64,000 nucleotides of DNA from Clostridiales bacterium (GCA_015069365.1 SVIT01000001.1:1-64000); one strand, 5' to 3'; positions 23,095-32,138 are shown, numbered from the stretch's first letter. The notes: a model not told the origin generated them from the letters alone. Numbers and translations are program-made.

Positions 23095-23793
23095 TTACAC
23101 CTTATAATAGGACAGTTTCTTTTCAAAATAATTGAAGAGAATGGTGAGTAAGCCCACGAATACCAAATAGAACGCGCCTGCGTAGAACAACGGCCAAATG
23201 ATAGCCTTGCTGGCGAACATATCCGCGACCTTGATAATTTCGATCACGCCGATGACGCGTGCAAGGGCGGTATCTTTGACCAAAGTAATGACTTCGTTGC
23301 TGATGGGGGCGAGAATATGTTTGACCACCTGCATCAAAACGATCTGTTTAAAAATCTGGTTTTTGGTCAGACCCAACACTTGTCCAGCCTCGTATTGTCC
23401 TTTTGGAATCGCCTCGATCCCGCCGCGGAAAATCTCCGAGAAATACGCTGCGTAATTGATCACGAACGCAATCAACGTAGCAAGCAAAGCTCCGCCGTTA
23501 TCAATCCCGACATTGAAATACAAATAGTTGTCTATTTTCCCGAAAGGATTAATCCCCATGGGGGAGAGCATACCAGGTAAATAATAGACGATAAACAGCT
23601 GCAACATCAAAGGTACGCCGCGGATCACCCATACCAGTACCTTAAACACGCCCTTAATCGCTTTAATTTTGCTCATTGTGCAGAAAGAGATTAAAAGCCC
23701 CAACGGTAACGAAAAGAGCAACGTTAAAACGAACAATAAACAAGTAATCGCAAAGCCTTCGAAAAGGCTTTGCGTAACAGTAATAAATTCCAT
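23095..23793 (-). CDS. Polar amino-acid ABC transporter, permease
   Basis: A 232-residue membrane protein with about five hydrophobic helices and the HisM/GlnP pattern: GFAITCLLFVLTLLFSLPLG at the start, VRGVPLMLQLF-type (here IRGVPLMLQLFIVYY), and the ATPase-contacting EAA loop EAGQVLGLTKNQIFKQIVLMQ. Only one permease gene is present, so it presumably forms a homodimer. The gene lies between the binding-protein and ATPase genes. Confidence 0.92.
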   Translation of the reverse strand: MEFITVTQSLFEGFAITCLLFVLTLLFSLPLGLLISFCTMSKIKAIKGVFKVLVWVIRGVPLMLQLFIVYYLPGMLSPMGINPFGKIDNYLYFNVGIDNGGALLATLIAFVINYAAYFSEIFRGGIEAIPKGQYEAGQVLGLTKNQIFKQIVLMQVVKHILAPISNEVITLVKDTALARVIGVIEIIKVADMFASKAIIWPLFYAGAFYLVFVGLLTILFNYFEKKLSYYKV

Positions 23794-23815
23794 TATAAAA
23801 ATCCTTTAATAGCGA

Positions 23816-24607
23816 TTATTTCTGGTCGCTGTAATCGGTGATAACCTGGTTTTCCAGATTGTATTTCTTTGCCAATGCAGCGAGTTTTCCATTGCCTGCG
23901 TATTCAACCAGTTTTTCATTGATCTTCGCCGTCAGCTCGCTGCCTTTCTTGAACCCGATTGCGTAATATTCCGCTGCAATTTCGATCCCTTCGTTGATGG
24001 TGAGCTTAGCAAAATCACCCTTGCCTGCTACCGATTTTGCAAGCAACAAATCGACTACCGCATACTGTGCCGTACCAGCGGTTACTTCGCGGACAGCGTC
24101 CATCTGCGAGGAAACGGCTTTCAGGTTCGCGCCGGTGATATCCGCTACAAATCCTTCCGCTGCCGAGCTTGCTTCATACGCGATAGCAGTGCCTTCAAAC
24201 TGCGCCTTATCCGTTACGTCTGCAGTAGTGTCCAAACGCAAAATGCATTGCGCGTTCGTCATATAATAATAAGAGAAGTCAACCTTATCAGATCTTTGAA
24301 CACCGTCGTCATCTGCACAGTTCGCGGTGAAACCATTCCAGATACAGTCGATCGTGCCAGAGTTTACTTCGCTGTATTTATTGCTCCAGTCAATCAGCTT
24401 AAAGCGTACTTTATATCCCAAATCCCCGAAGAACTGTTCAGCCAGTTCCGTATCAAAACCAACCAGCTTACCCGTTTCGTCCGTGTAATTCATGGGCGCG
24501 TAATCGGTATAACCGATCGTAACCGTTTTCTGATTACAAGACGCGAGCGAGAATACGCTGAGTGCTGCCAAAACAAAACCTACTACTTTTGCTGTAATTT
24601 TTTTCAT
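23816..24607 (-). CDS. Polar amino-acid ABC transporter, substrate-binding lipoprotein
   Basis: A 263-residue lipoprotein (lipobox SLASC, Cys24) of the SBP_bac_3 family, which captures amino acids outside the membrane. Family segments include VTIGYTDYAPMNYTDETGKLVGFDTELAEQF and the later IAYEASSAAEGFV and AGTAQYAVVDLLLAK stretches. It is the first gene of the operon, with GGAGAT upstream. The substrate cannot be read from sequence; the linked TrpR-like gene makes an aromatic amino acid worth testing. Confidence 0.92.
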   Translation of the reverse strand: MKKITAKVVGFVLAALSVFSLASCNQKTVTIGYTDYAPMNYTDETGKLVGFDTELAEQFFGDLGYKVRFKLIDWSNKYSEVNSGTIDCIWNGFTANCADDDGVQRSDKVDFSYYYMTNAQCILRLDTTADVTDKAQFEGTAIAYEASSAAEGFVADITGANLKAVSSQMDAVREVTAGTAQYAVVDLLLAKSVAGKGDFAKLTINEGIEIAAEYYAIGFKKGSELTAKINEKLVEYAGNGKLAALAKKYNLENQVITDYSDQK

Positions 24608-24640
24608 AATTTATCTCCTAAAAAACTTTAACACTTTATT

Positions 24641-24691
24641 TCGCTGAAGCGATTGTAGATGTATTATACTTCATTACACTAAAGTTGTAAA
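24641..24691 (-). promoter_or_regulatory. Sigma-A promoter of the amino-acid ABC operon with operator-like repeats
   Basis: Leftward TTTACA (24686-24691), 17-base spacer, TATAAT (24663-24668). The spacer holds an imperfect inverted repeat ACTTTAGTG/TAATGAAGT. A perfect palindrome TCGCT-GA-AGCGA lies at about the transcription start (24641-24652). Either could be the operator of the TrpR-like protein. Confidence 0.65.
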
Positions 24692-24743
24692 GCATTTTAA
24701 GGGGGTTTTTCAAAAAAAATTTCAAAAATTTTAATTTTTTTTA

Positions 24744-24757
24744 TTTTCACGTGAAAA
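24744..24757. promoter_or_regulatory. Perfect 14-base palindrome TTTTCACGTGAAAA
   Basis: It lies in the 280-base gap between the divergent amino-acid ABC operon and upp, about 78 bases before the upp -35. It resembles a transcription-factor site. The rest of the gap is AT-rich. Confidence 0.5.
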
Positions 24758-24834
24758 AATCTATAGTATTATATATTGTAGGGAGTACGAACAGCGGTAA
24801 AAAAGCATTTTGTCGGGCGATTTCGTCAGCGGGG

Positions 24835-24863
24835 TTGACAATATGACAAAATCGTGGTAAAAT
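24835..24863 (+). promoter_or_regulatory. Sigma-A promoter for upp
   Basis: TTGACA (24835-24840), 17-base spacer, TAAAAT (24858-24863). Confidence 0.85.
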
Positions 24864-24887
24864 TGAACGCAAAGAGAGGTAAAAAAC

Positions 24888-25529
24888 ATGGAACAGTATA
24901 AAAACGTAGTAATTTTCAATCATCCCTTAATCAACCACAAAATTGCCATTCTTCGTGACGAAAAGACGTCTATGAAAGAATTTCGGGAGCTGGTGGAAGA
25001 GATCACGACGCTGATGACGTACGAGGCGTTGAAAGAGGGGGTACCGACCGTACAGAAAACGGTAAAGACTCCTTTGGAGACCTGTCAGCAGACGGTGGTT
25101 GCGGACAATGCGATCGCGATCGTGCCCATTTTGCGCGCAGGGTTGGGCATGGTCAACGGAATCCATACGCTGTTTCCCAGCGCAAGGGTAGGGCATATCG
25201 GCATGTACCGCGATGAGGAAACCTTAGAGCCCAAAGAATATTACTGCAAATTGCCTGAGGGGATTGAGGACAAGCTCGTTCTTCTCGTCGACCCGATGTT
25301 GGCGACTGGGGGAAGCGCGTGCGACGCGCTCGAGCTTTTAAAAAAGCGCGGTTGCAAAAATATCAAATTCATGGCGATTATCGGTGCGCCCGAGGGAGTG
25401 AAAAAGGTCGCGGAATCACACCCCGACGTCAACGTATACGTTTCCACTTTGGACAGACAGCTCAACGAACACGGCTACATTCTGCCTGGGCTTGGGGACG
25501 CAGGCGACCGTCTTTTCGGCACGAAATAA
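24888..25529 (+). CDS. upp: Uracil phosphoribosyltransferase
   Basis: A 213-residue pyrimidine-salvage enzyme making UMP from uracil and PRPP. The PRPP-binding loop VDPMLATGGSACDALELLK is intact, as are the N-terminal NHPLINHKIAILRDEKTS and the C-terminal GYILPGLGDAGDRLFGT uracil-binding segment. AGAGAGG precedes the ATG. It leads a three-gene operon with an ASCH-domain protein and a membrane protein. It would use uracil released by the pyrimidine nucleoside phosphorylase encoded at 48.6 kb. Confidence 0.96.
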   Translation: MEQYKNVVIFNHPLINHKIAILRDEKTSMKEFRELVEEITTLMTYEALKEGVPTVQKTVKTPLETCQQTVVADNAIAIVPILRAGLGMVNGIHTLFPSARVGHIGMYRDEETLEPKEYYCKLPEGIEDKLVLLVDPMLATGGSACDALELLKKRGCKNIKFMAIIGAPEGVKKVAESHPDVNVYVSTLDRQLNEHGYILPGLGDAGDRLFGTK

Positions 25530-25530
25530 A

Positions 25531-25875
25531 ATGGAACACACCATGCGGTTAAACCCCCAGCCCTTTTCCATGATTGAGAGCGGGGAAAAGACGATAGAGC
25601 TTCGGCTTTACGACGAGAAACGCCAGAAGATATGCGTGGGGGATAGAATACGTTTTATCCACACGGAGGGGGCGGAAAAACAGCTCGTCTGCGCGGTGAA
25701 AAATATGCACGTATTTTCCTCGTTTGAGGCGTTATACGCATACCTGCCCCTGCGAAAATGCGGTTACACCGAAGAAACGCTCCCTTTTGCAGACCCCAAG
25801 GATATGGAAGCATACTATTCAAAATCGGAGCAGGAAAAATACGGCGTTGTCGGGATAGAAATTGAGGTAGAATGA
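25531..25875 (+). CDS. ASCH-domain protein
   Basis: A 114-residue protein with the start of an ASCH (PUA-like) domain: MRLNPQPFSMIESGEKTIELRLYDEKRQKICVGDRI, in which the SGEKTIELR segment is the hallmark. ASCH proteins bind RNA or modified nucleosides, and some (YqfB-like) act as amidohydrolases on acetylcytidine. It begins one base after the upp stop, so it is translated from the same mRNA. A role in nucleoside or RNA handling is likely but not shown. Confidence 0.8.
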   Translation: MEHTMRLNPQPFSMIESGEKTIELRLYDEKRQKICVGDRIRFIHTEGAEKQLVCAVKNMHVFSSFEALYAYLPLRKCGYTEETLPFADPKDMEAYYSKSEQEKYGVVGIEIEVE

Positions 25876-26213
25876 GGCGTATGAAAAAATTTCTCAAAAA
25901 AATAGGTACGTTGTTGCCACAGCTTTTGGTGTTTTATATCCTGCCCTTGTTTGCAGGGCCGACGGATATGATGGGGTTGGTTGTGGTGATGCTTTTATCC
26001 ACCTTTGTTTTGTCGGTTGCGTTCGGGCTGTTTGCAAAGAAAAAGAGTAAATTCCTCTATCCAGCCATTACCGCGCTTATCTTTCTTCCGTCCGTATATC
26101 TGTACTACAACGATAGCGCGCTGGTACATGCAGTATGGTATTTGGCTGTATCCTTGATAGGTATCGTGATAGGCGCAGTGATAAGAGGAGAAATTCTTTC
26201 CTCTAAAAAATAA
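25872..26213 (+). CDS. Small membrane protein, unknown function
   Basis: A 113-residue protein with about four hydrophobic helices, a basic N-terminus (MRRMKKFLKK) and a C-terminal KK. The ATG at 25872 overlaps the previous stop as ATGA; a second ATG at 25881 is also possible and would shorten the protein by three residues. No family recognised. It is the last gene of the upp operon, ending before a clear terminator. Confidence 0.7.
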   Translation: MRRMKKFLKKIGTLLPQLLVFYILPLFAGPTDMMGLVVVMLLSTFVLSVAFGLFAKKKSKFLYPAITALIFLPSVYLYYNDSALVHAVWYLAVSLIGIVIGAVIRGEILSSKK

Positions 26214-26220
26214 CCGATTT

Positions 26221-26249
26221 ACCGCTACGGTCAAGCCGTAGCGGTTCTA
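26221..26249 (+). terminator. Intrinsic terminator of the upp operon
   Basis: Stem ACCGCTACGG/CCGTAGCGGT followed by TCTATTTTT. Confidence 0.87.
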
Positions 26250-26266
26250 TTTTTCCCTGAAAACAC

Positions 26267-26295
26267 TTGAAAAGAAAGAGGGAATATGGTATAAT
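26267..26295 (+). promoter_or_regulatory. Sigma-A promoter
   Basis: TTGAAA (26267-26272), 17-base spacer, TATAAT (26290-26295), ahead of the 5'-nucleotidase lipoprotein. Confidence 0.82.
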
Positions 26296-26338
26296 ATCAT
26301 TGATATTATGCCGTTTTTTATGTAAGGAGGGCTTGCGA

Positions 26339-28197
26339 ATGAAAAAAAGAGTGATTTTACCTATCATAGCGCTTTGCGGAGCGGTACTTTTTACTGCTTG
26401 CGATATTTCCGCATTGTCGGGGATGCAGTCTTCACAGTCTTCACAGTCTTCGCGACCGAACAAACCTCTTGTTCCTGGGGTAACGTGTGGGCACGAGGAT
26501 CAAAATTATGACGACGTTTGCGACGATTGCGGTACGGACGTCGCCGTGACCTTAGATATCATTTCCGTCAACGATTTGCACGGAAAATTTGCGGATACTG
26601 CCACTCAGCCTGGCGTGGACGAGTTATCCACCTACATCAAACAGACGAGAGCGCAGAACGAGAACACCATTGTAATCTCTACTGGGGATATGTGGCAGGG
26701 CGCGCCCGAATCCAACCTCACCAAGGGTATGATTATGACCGAATGGATGAACGAGATGAATTTCGTTGCGATGGCGATGGGCAATCACGAATACGACTGG
26801 GGGAAGAATATATCAAGATGAATGCCGACCTGGCGGACTTCTCTTTCCTCGCGATCAACATTTACGACCGTGACACGAACGCGCTGGTGGATTATTGCCA
26901 ACCGTCCGTTATGGTGGAGCAAAGCGGGATAAAGATCGGGATTATCGGCGCAATCGGGGATTGTTATTCTTCGATATCGGGAGATAAATCGCAGGAAGTT
27001 TATTTCAAGACGGGAGCACAGCTCACCGCGCTTGTCAAGGCGGAATCCAACGAGCTCCGTTCACGGGGCGCGGACTGTATCGTCTATGCGGTACACGAAG
27101 GGCAGGGGGGCTATGACGTCTCTCTTTCGGACGGGTACGTGGATATCGTTTTCGAGGGACATTCTCACCAAAGCTACACGCGCAAGGATGCGAAAGGGGT
27201 CTATCATCTTCAGGGCGGCGGCGACAACGACGGCATTTCGCATGCGAAACTGTCGGTGAACTACGTCAACGATACCGCCAAAACAACGCAGGCGAAAGTG
27301 GTTTCCAACTACGTTTACCGTGATTTGTCGGACGACCCGATTGTGGAAACGTTACTGGAAAAATACGCCGCACAAATTGAAACGGCGGGCAGGGTTTTAG
27401 GCAGAAACGACAGACTCCGCAGAAGTGACGAGCTCTTGCAAAAATGCGCGCAGTTATACCTGCAGGCAGGCGAAGAAAGATGGGGCGGGCAGTACGATCT
27501 TTTCCTTGGCGGCGGCTTTATGTCCGCGCGTGCGCCCTATGATCTGGCGGCGGGTGAAGTGTTGTATGGGGATTTGCAAAACATTCTTCCGTTCGACAAC
27601 CAGCTGGTGCTTTGTTCTATCAAGGGCAAGGATCTAAAATCGCAGTTCTTATTCACGAACAATTCCCGCTATTACATTTGTTGCAGTGAGTACGGCGACG
27701 AAATGTTGGGCAGCATTTCCGATACGGAAACGTATTATCTTGTGACGGATACCTATTCTTCTACGTATGCGCCGAACAAGCTGACGGAGATAGAGAGATA
27801 CGATGAAACGACGTTCGCGCGCGATTTGCTTGCAAAATTCATTGAAGAGGGCGGTTACGGAACGAATACCGTGACCTTGAGCACTATTCCCGAGCTTATT
27901 GCAATCGGTAACGCTTTGCCTAAAAACGGCGAGACGGCGGAAAAATATTTCGTCAAAGCGAAGATTAGAAGTTTGGATAACGATTATTACGGCAACGTCA
28001 CCTTGGAGGACGAAGAGGGGAACACCTTATTCGTGTACGGTATTTCCGATAAAAACGGCATGCGTTATGGGGAGATGTCTACGAAACCGCAGGTGGGCGA
28101 TACGGTCATTTTGGAAGGAACGGTCAAACGCTACGTTCCCTCTGAGGGCGAAGAGTTGATAGAGCTTTACTTTGCAATGTTATATAGCATAGAATAA
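26339..28197 (+). pseudogene. 5'-nucleotidase/metallophosphatase lipoprotein, frameshifted
   Basis: A UshA-like enzyme split by one missing base. Frame 1 encodes a lipoprotein signal (lipobox FTAC, Cys21), a Ser-rich linker, NDLHGKFADT, GDMWQGAP and GNHEYDWG, then stops at 26821. The continuing frame carries the rest: GHSHQSY, the C-terminal 5'-nucleotidase domain and a final OB-fold-like segment (NVTLEDEEGNTLFVYGIS). Adding one G to the G-run at 26799-26803 restores one 619-residue protein reading DWGEEYIK. It may be a true frameshift, phase variation or a sequence error. The intact enzyme would strip phosphate from extracellular nucleotides. The OB-like end resembles those in the 32-39 kb lipoproteins. 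Confidence 0.85.
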
Positions 28198-28215
28198 AAG
28201 GGAGAACGCATACGA

Positions 28216-29154
28216 ATGTTCGAAAAAGTTTTAGAAGAGATTAAAAAATATTCCACCGTTATCATCCATAGGCATTCTACTCCCGATGGGGACGCGCTCG
28301 GCAGTCAGATCGGGCTGAAACATATCATCAAGGACAATTTTCCTGAAAAGAACGTATATATCGTCGGCGACGACGCAAAACGTTATTCGTTCATGGACGG
28401 GTCGACGATGGACGAGATTGAGGACAGCGTGTACGAGGGGGCGCTTGCGTTCGTGCTCGATAGCGGTTCTTCTCATTTGATCAGCGACGATAGGTACAAA
28501 CTGGCGCAAAGCACCGTGCGTATCGATCACCATATCTATTGCGAAAAAATCAACGATATTGAGGTGGTAGACACCTCTTACGAGAGCTGTTGCGGTTTGA
28601 TTACGGAGCTTGCTTTAGAGTGCGGTTTGGCGCTTTCTCCCGCGTCTGCAAAGGCGCTGTATACGGGCATGGTCACCGATTCGGGGCGGTTCCGTTACGA
28701 TTCTACGACGTCGAATACTTTCCGTTTGGCTTCCGCGCTTTTACAGCAGGAATTTGACTTAAACTCGGTATATTCGCAGTTATACGCGGACGATTTCTTC
28801 TTTATCAAGCTCCGCGCGCAGTTTATCTTGAAAATTCGTTTTACCGAACAGAACGTGGCGTATATCTATACTACGAAAGAGGAATTGCCCACGTACGGCA
28901 CGGACACCTTTACCATTTCGCGCGGTATGGTCGGGACAATGTCGGATATCCGCGGAGTCAATACCTGGGTCAATTTCACCGAAACGGAAGACAAAGTTTT
29001 GGTGGAGATTCGCTCGAATAAATACAACATCAACCCGATTGCCGTAAAATACGGCGGCGGCGGTCATGCCAAGGCAAGCGGCGCAGCGGTTGCAGACCGC
29101 GAAACGGCAATGGCTTTATTAGAAGATTTGAATGCGCTTTCACAAGGAGAATAA
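28216..29154 (+). CDS. DHH/DHHA1 phosphoesterase, NrnA-like, first copy
   Basis: A 312-residue cytosolic enzyme of the nanoRNase/pAp-phosphatase group, which finishes degradation of 2-5 nucleotide oligomers. Metal-binding motifs are HRHSTPDGDALGS, VLDSG and the DHH signature in RIDHHIY. The C-terminal DHHA1 domain ends with GGGGHAKASGA. It lies 18 bases after the 5'-nucleotidase gene, with GGGAGA upstream of the start. A second copy follows after three bases. Confidence 0.9.
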   Translation: MFEKVLEEIKKYSTVIIHRHSTPDGDALGSQIGLKHIIKDNFPEKNVYIVGDDAKRYSFMDGSTMDEIEDSVYEGALAFVLDSGSSHLISDDRYKLAQSTVRIDHHIYCEKINDIEVVDTSYESCCGLITELALECGLALSPASAKALYTGMVTDSGRFRYDSTTSNTFRLASALLQQEFDLNSVYSQLYADDFFFIKLRAQFILKIRFTEQNVAYIYTTKEELPTYGTDTFTISRGMVGTMSDIRGVNTWVNFTETEDKVLVEIRSNKYNINPIAVKYGGGGHAKASGAAVADRETAMALLEDLNALSQGE

Positions 29155-29157
29155 ATC

Positions 29158-30135
29158 ATGAACGAGAATATGAAACTCATTTTAGACAAAATCAAAGAGT
29201 ATGACAAAATTTTTATCTTCCGTCACTTCCGTCCCGACGGCGACGCGATCGGATCGACGAAAGGCTTGGCGAGAATTTTACAGCTGACCTATCCCGAAAA
29301 GGAAATCCGTTTGCAGAACTGTGATTTTTCCGATTATTTGGCGTTTTTAGGGGGCGAGGATCCCATACAGCCCGACGAAGCGTACGCAGACGCGTTGGGT
29401 ATCGTTGTGGATACTGGCACGCAGAAACGTATTTCTAATCAGAAATTCACCCTTTGTAAAGAGATTATTAAGATTGACCACCATATTCCCATTGACAATT
29501 ACGGCGATTATCGGTGGGTAGAGGAAGAACGTTCCTCTTCCTGCGAAATGATTGCGGCGTTTTACGATGCGTTTAAGGAAGAACTGAAGATTGACAAAGA
29601 GGCGGCTACGTATATTTATACGGGTATGGTCACCGATTCGGGGAGATTCCGTTTCCGCGACGTTTCTGGGGAAACAATGCGCCTTGCAGGGGTCATTTTG
29701 CAACAGGGTGTAGATACCGAACAGTTATATGCGCGCTTGTATTTGAAAGATTTCGAATCGTTCAAGTTCGAATCGTACGTTTATAAGAAAATGAACATCA
29801 CCGAAAACGGCGTAGCGACTTTGTACGTGACGGAGAAAATGAAGAAAAAGTTTTCTCTTTCTAACGAAGACGCCAGCGCGGCGGTATCGTATATGGATTC
29901 GATCAAGGGAGCGCTCATTTGGCTTGCGTTCATTGACAACGGCGACGGATCTATCCGCGTGCGTTTGCGTTCCCGCTTTATCACCGTGAGCGAACTTGCA
30001 GAGCGTTACAGAGGGGGCGGCCATGCCTGCGCGGCAGGGGCTACCGTCTATTCCAAAGCGGAGATGAAACAGCTCATCGCCGAAGCAGACGCTATGTTGA
30101 AAGAATATAAAGAAAAGAACGAGGACTGGTTATGA
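29158..30135 (+). CDS. DHH/DHHA1 phosphoesterase, NrnA-like, second copy
   Basis: A 325-residue paralogue of the preceding gene with the same motif order: FRHFRPDGDAIGST, VVDTG, IDHHIP, and the C-terminal RGGGHACAAGA. The two are clearly diverged, so this is an old duplication and they may have different substrates (short RNA against short DNA, or pAp or cyclic dinucleotide products). AAGGAG lies just before the ATG. Its stop overlaps the surE start as ATGA. Confidence 0.9.
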   Translation: MNENMKLILDKIKEYDKIFIFRHFRPDGDAIGSTKGLARILQLTYPEKEIRLQNCDFSDYLAFLGGEDPIQPDEAYADALGIVVDTGTQKRISNQKFTLCKEIIKIDHHIPIDNYGDYRWVEEERSSSCEMIAAFYDAFKEELKIDKEAATYIYTGMVTDSGRFRFRDVSGETMRLAGVILQQGVDTEQLYARLYLKDFESFKFESYVYKKMNITENGVATLYVTEKMKKKFSLSNEDASAAVSYMDSIKGALIWLAFIDNGDGSIRVRLRSRFITVSELAERYRGGGHACAAGATVYSKAEMKQLIAEADAMLKEYKEKNEDWL

Positions 30136-30854
30136 GAATATTGATCACGAACGACGACGGAGTAAATACTTTGGGCATACGCCTTTTGGCAGAATGGGCG
30201 AAAAAACTGGGCGAAGTAACCGTTGTTGCGCCGAAAGTAGAGCAAAGCGGAAAAAGCCACGCCATTGAATTTGTCCGTGAAGTAGAGATAAAGAAAGTGC
30301 CTTTGTTGGACGGAGTAGAGGTGTACTCGATGGATTCCACGCCCGCGGACTGTGTACGGTTTGGTTTTTCGGGCTTAAACCGCACGTACGATCTGGTGCT
30401 TTCGGGGATTAACAAAGGCGTCAACGTAGGCGCGGATCTGGTATATTCGGGCACGGTCGGGGCGATTTTCGAGGCGGCGAGATTCGGTGTGCCTGCAATC
30501 GCTTTTTCCGCGTTCCCCGACGGTCAGGAGGCGGCGGCGAAATATTTTGACGAAGCGTATAATTATATCGTTAAAAACAATCTGATTGCGGAAAATCCCT
30601 TATACAACGTGAACATTCCCCGCGAGGTAAAGGGGATTAGAATGACCCAGCAGGGCTCGGCGTATTTCTCCGATTATTTCATTAAGTTAGAGGGGGATAT
30701 GTATTTGCAAAACGGCGATCCCATTCCCGACGAGCTCCCTGAGGATTTGAACAGAGATACGGTTGCAATCAACAGCGGATATATTTCGATTACTCCTTTA
30801 TTGACGACGAGAACGAACATGGAAGTTTTCCATAAATATAAAACGGTGGATTAA
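30132..30854 (+). CDS. surE: 5'/3'-nucleotidase SurE
   Basis: A 240-residue metal-dependent nucleoside monophosphatase. The signature start MRILITNDDGVNTLGIRLLAEW provides the acidic metal-binding pair, followed by VVAPKVEQSGKSHAIE and LVLSGINKGVNVGADLVYSGTVGAIFEA. Length is slightly under average. It is translationally coupled to the second DHH gene, giving a run of 5'-nucleotidase, two oligonucleotidases and a mononucleotidase in one operon. Confidence 0.94.
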   Translation: MRILITNDDGVNTLGIRLLAEWAKKLGEVTVVAPKVEQSGKSHAIEFVREVEIKKVPLLDGVEVYSMDSTPADCVRFGFSGLNRTYDLVLSGINKGVNVGADLVYSGTVGAIFEAARFGVPAIAFSAFPDGQEAAAKYFDEAYNYIVKNNLIAENPLYNVNIPREVKGIRMTQQGSAYFSDYFIKLEGDMYLQNGDPIPDELPEDLNRDTVAINSGYISITPLLTTRTNMEVFHKYKTVD

Positions 30855-30880
30855 ACCGCTAAAAACCCCTTAAAAACAAG

Positions 30881-30917
30881 AAAACAGATCTTTCCTAAGG
30901 AAGAGATCTGTTTTTGT
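30881..30917. terminator. Bidirectional terminator between convergent genes
   Basis: Stem AAACAGATCTTTCC/GGAAGAGATCTGTTT followed by TTG and TTTT. It serves surE rightward and the gene at 30949 leftward. Confidence 0.85.
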
Positions 30918-30948
30918 TTTATCGTTTGATTTTGGGGCGATTTTGCGG

Positions 30949-31962
30949 TTAAGACAACGGCTGATAGGCTACGGCCACGTAAGCGGTAGGATTGTAATCC
31001 CATTTGCTGGACAGAGTGCCGCCGCCCGTGATATTACCGAACTTTTCTCCCCAACCGCCCTTATAGTTAAGGTATTCTTGGAAATCGTTGTAATGGTTGT
31101 AGGTATAGAAGACGTGGAATTCTCCGATTTCGAAAACGCCGTTACCGTTCAAATCTTTCTTTCCGTACACAAGCCGCGCCGCGCCGCGCGTAATGCGCTG
31201 TCCGTTGTTGTAAGGGACAATGGCATAAGAGGGGTCGCAATCGGTGCCCGTCGTGCCGATATCCATTTCATGATAGGTCAACGATCCGCCACAGCCCGTG
31301 ATGTTGGGCAGTTCGGGTTCATAGGGATATTTGCTCGTATTCCCCGAAAAAACGGTGTGATTGAGACGGAGATATTCGCCCCAAACGCTCTCAGCGGGGG
31401 TGGTTCTTTTGGACGGGGAGTGATTGATCGGGTACGTTCCGAACGCGTACACGTACGCCGCAACCTCTTCCAAAGTGATGTATGCGCCGTCCTTATAGAC
31501 GTTAAAAGCCGCGTTGCCGTATCCGTCTACCACAGTGTAGGTCTTGCCGTCTTCAGAGAGCAAAGTTTCGCTGTTGCGGATCAAAAGAGCGCCGTTTTTA
31601 GGCTGATATTCGGCGAGGGTAGGGGCTTGGTCGGGCGTTTGCAATTCTCCCGACATAAAGCCGTGCTGACTCCTATAATATGCGTCTTTAGCGTTGACTG
31701 CAGGGGTATAGTCTGCGTAAAAATCTGCTTTGGATACGGATACGTAGGGGTCTGTGTCCCAAAAAGTGTCGTCCACAGACGAACTGTCCTCAGAAGAGTT
31801 ATCTTCAGGCGAGCTGTTTTCTTGGGAAGAATTTTCCGCGGAAGAAGAGCCCGACGAGAGGGGGAAGAATTTGGATATATCGAAATTGTCGCAAGCGGTG
31901 AACGAGCCTGAAAGCGTAACGATAACCGCGCACAGACAGCAGAATTTTTTGAAAGAACGCAT
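30949..31962 (-). CDS. Lipoprotein with a barnase-like ribonuclease domain
   Basis: A 337-residue lipoprotein (lipobox FTAC, Cys24) with a long Ser/Glu-rich linker to about 65. The C-terminal part carries the catalytic pattern of the barnase/RNase N1 group: Glu232 in YHEMDIG (barnase READIN), Arg256 to Arg263 in QRITRGAARLVYG (barnase RNSDRILYS) and His290 in TYNHYNDF (barnase TTDHYQTF). This would make it a tethered extracellular RNase. The call rests on my reading of these spaced residues, not on overall similarity. No immunity-protein gene lies beside it, as expected for an exported enzyme only if export is efficient. It has its own promoter. Confidence 0.6.
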   Translation of the reverse strand: MRSFKKFCCLCAVIVTLSGSFTACDNFDISKFFPLSSGSSSAENSSQENSSPEDNSSEDSSSVDDTFWDTDPYVSVSKADFYADYTPAVNAKDAYYRSQHGFMSGELQTPDQAPTLAEYQPKNGALLIRNSETLLSEDGKTYTVVDGYGNAAFNVYKDGAYITLEEVAAYVYAFGTYPINHSPSKRTTPAESVWGEYLRLNHTVFSGNTSKYPYEPELPNITGCGGSLTYHEMDIGTTGTDCDPSYAIVPYNNGQRITRGAARLVYGKKDLNGNGVFEIGEFHVFYTYNHYNDFQEYLNYKGGWGEKFGNITGGGTLSSKWDYNPTAYVAVAYQPLS

Positions 31963-31992
31963 AGAAAATTTCCTTGGTATGTGATTAATTTT

Positions 31993-32021
31993 ATTATAGC
32001 ACAGCAAAAAAAGTAAGTCAA
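31993..32021 (-). promoter_or_regulatory. Sigma-A promoter for the barnase-like gene
   Basis: Leftward TTGACT (32016-32021), 17-base spacer, TATAAT (31993-31998). Confidence 0.83.
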
Positions 32022-32073
32022 TGAAAAACGTAGCCGCTTGCGGTGTATGGCTTGCAAAAACATACGACAAAAA

Positions 32074-32104
32074 AATCCCGTCCTTGGGTTGCCCCAAGGA
32101 CGGA
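32074..32104 (-). terminator. Intrinsic terminator of the giant lipoprotein operon
   Basis: Stem CCGTCCTTGGG/CCCAAGGACGG, with a T-run on the minus strand. Confidence 0.87.
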
Positions 32105-32138
32105 ACTTTGTTAGTTATTAACAGTAACTAGTCAAAAG

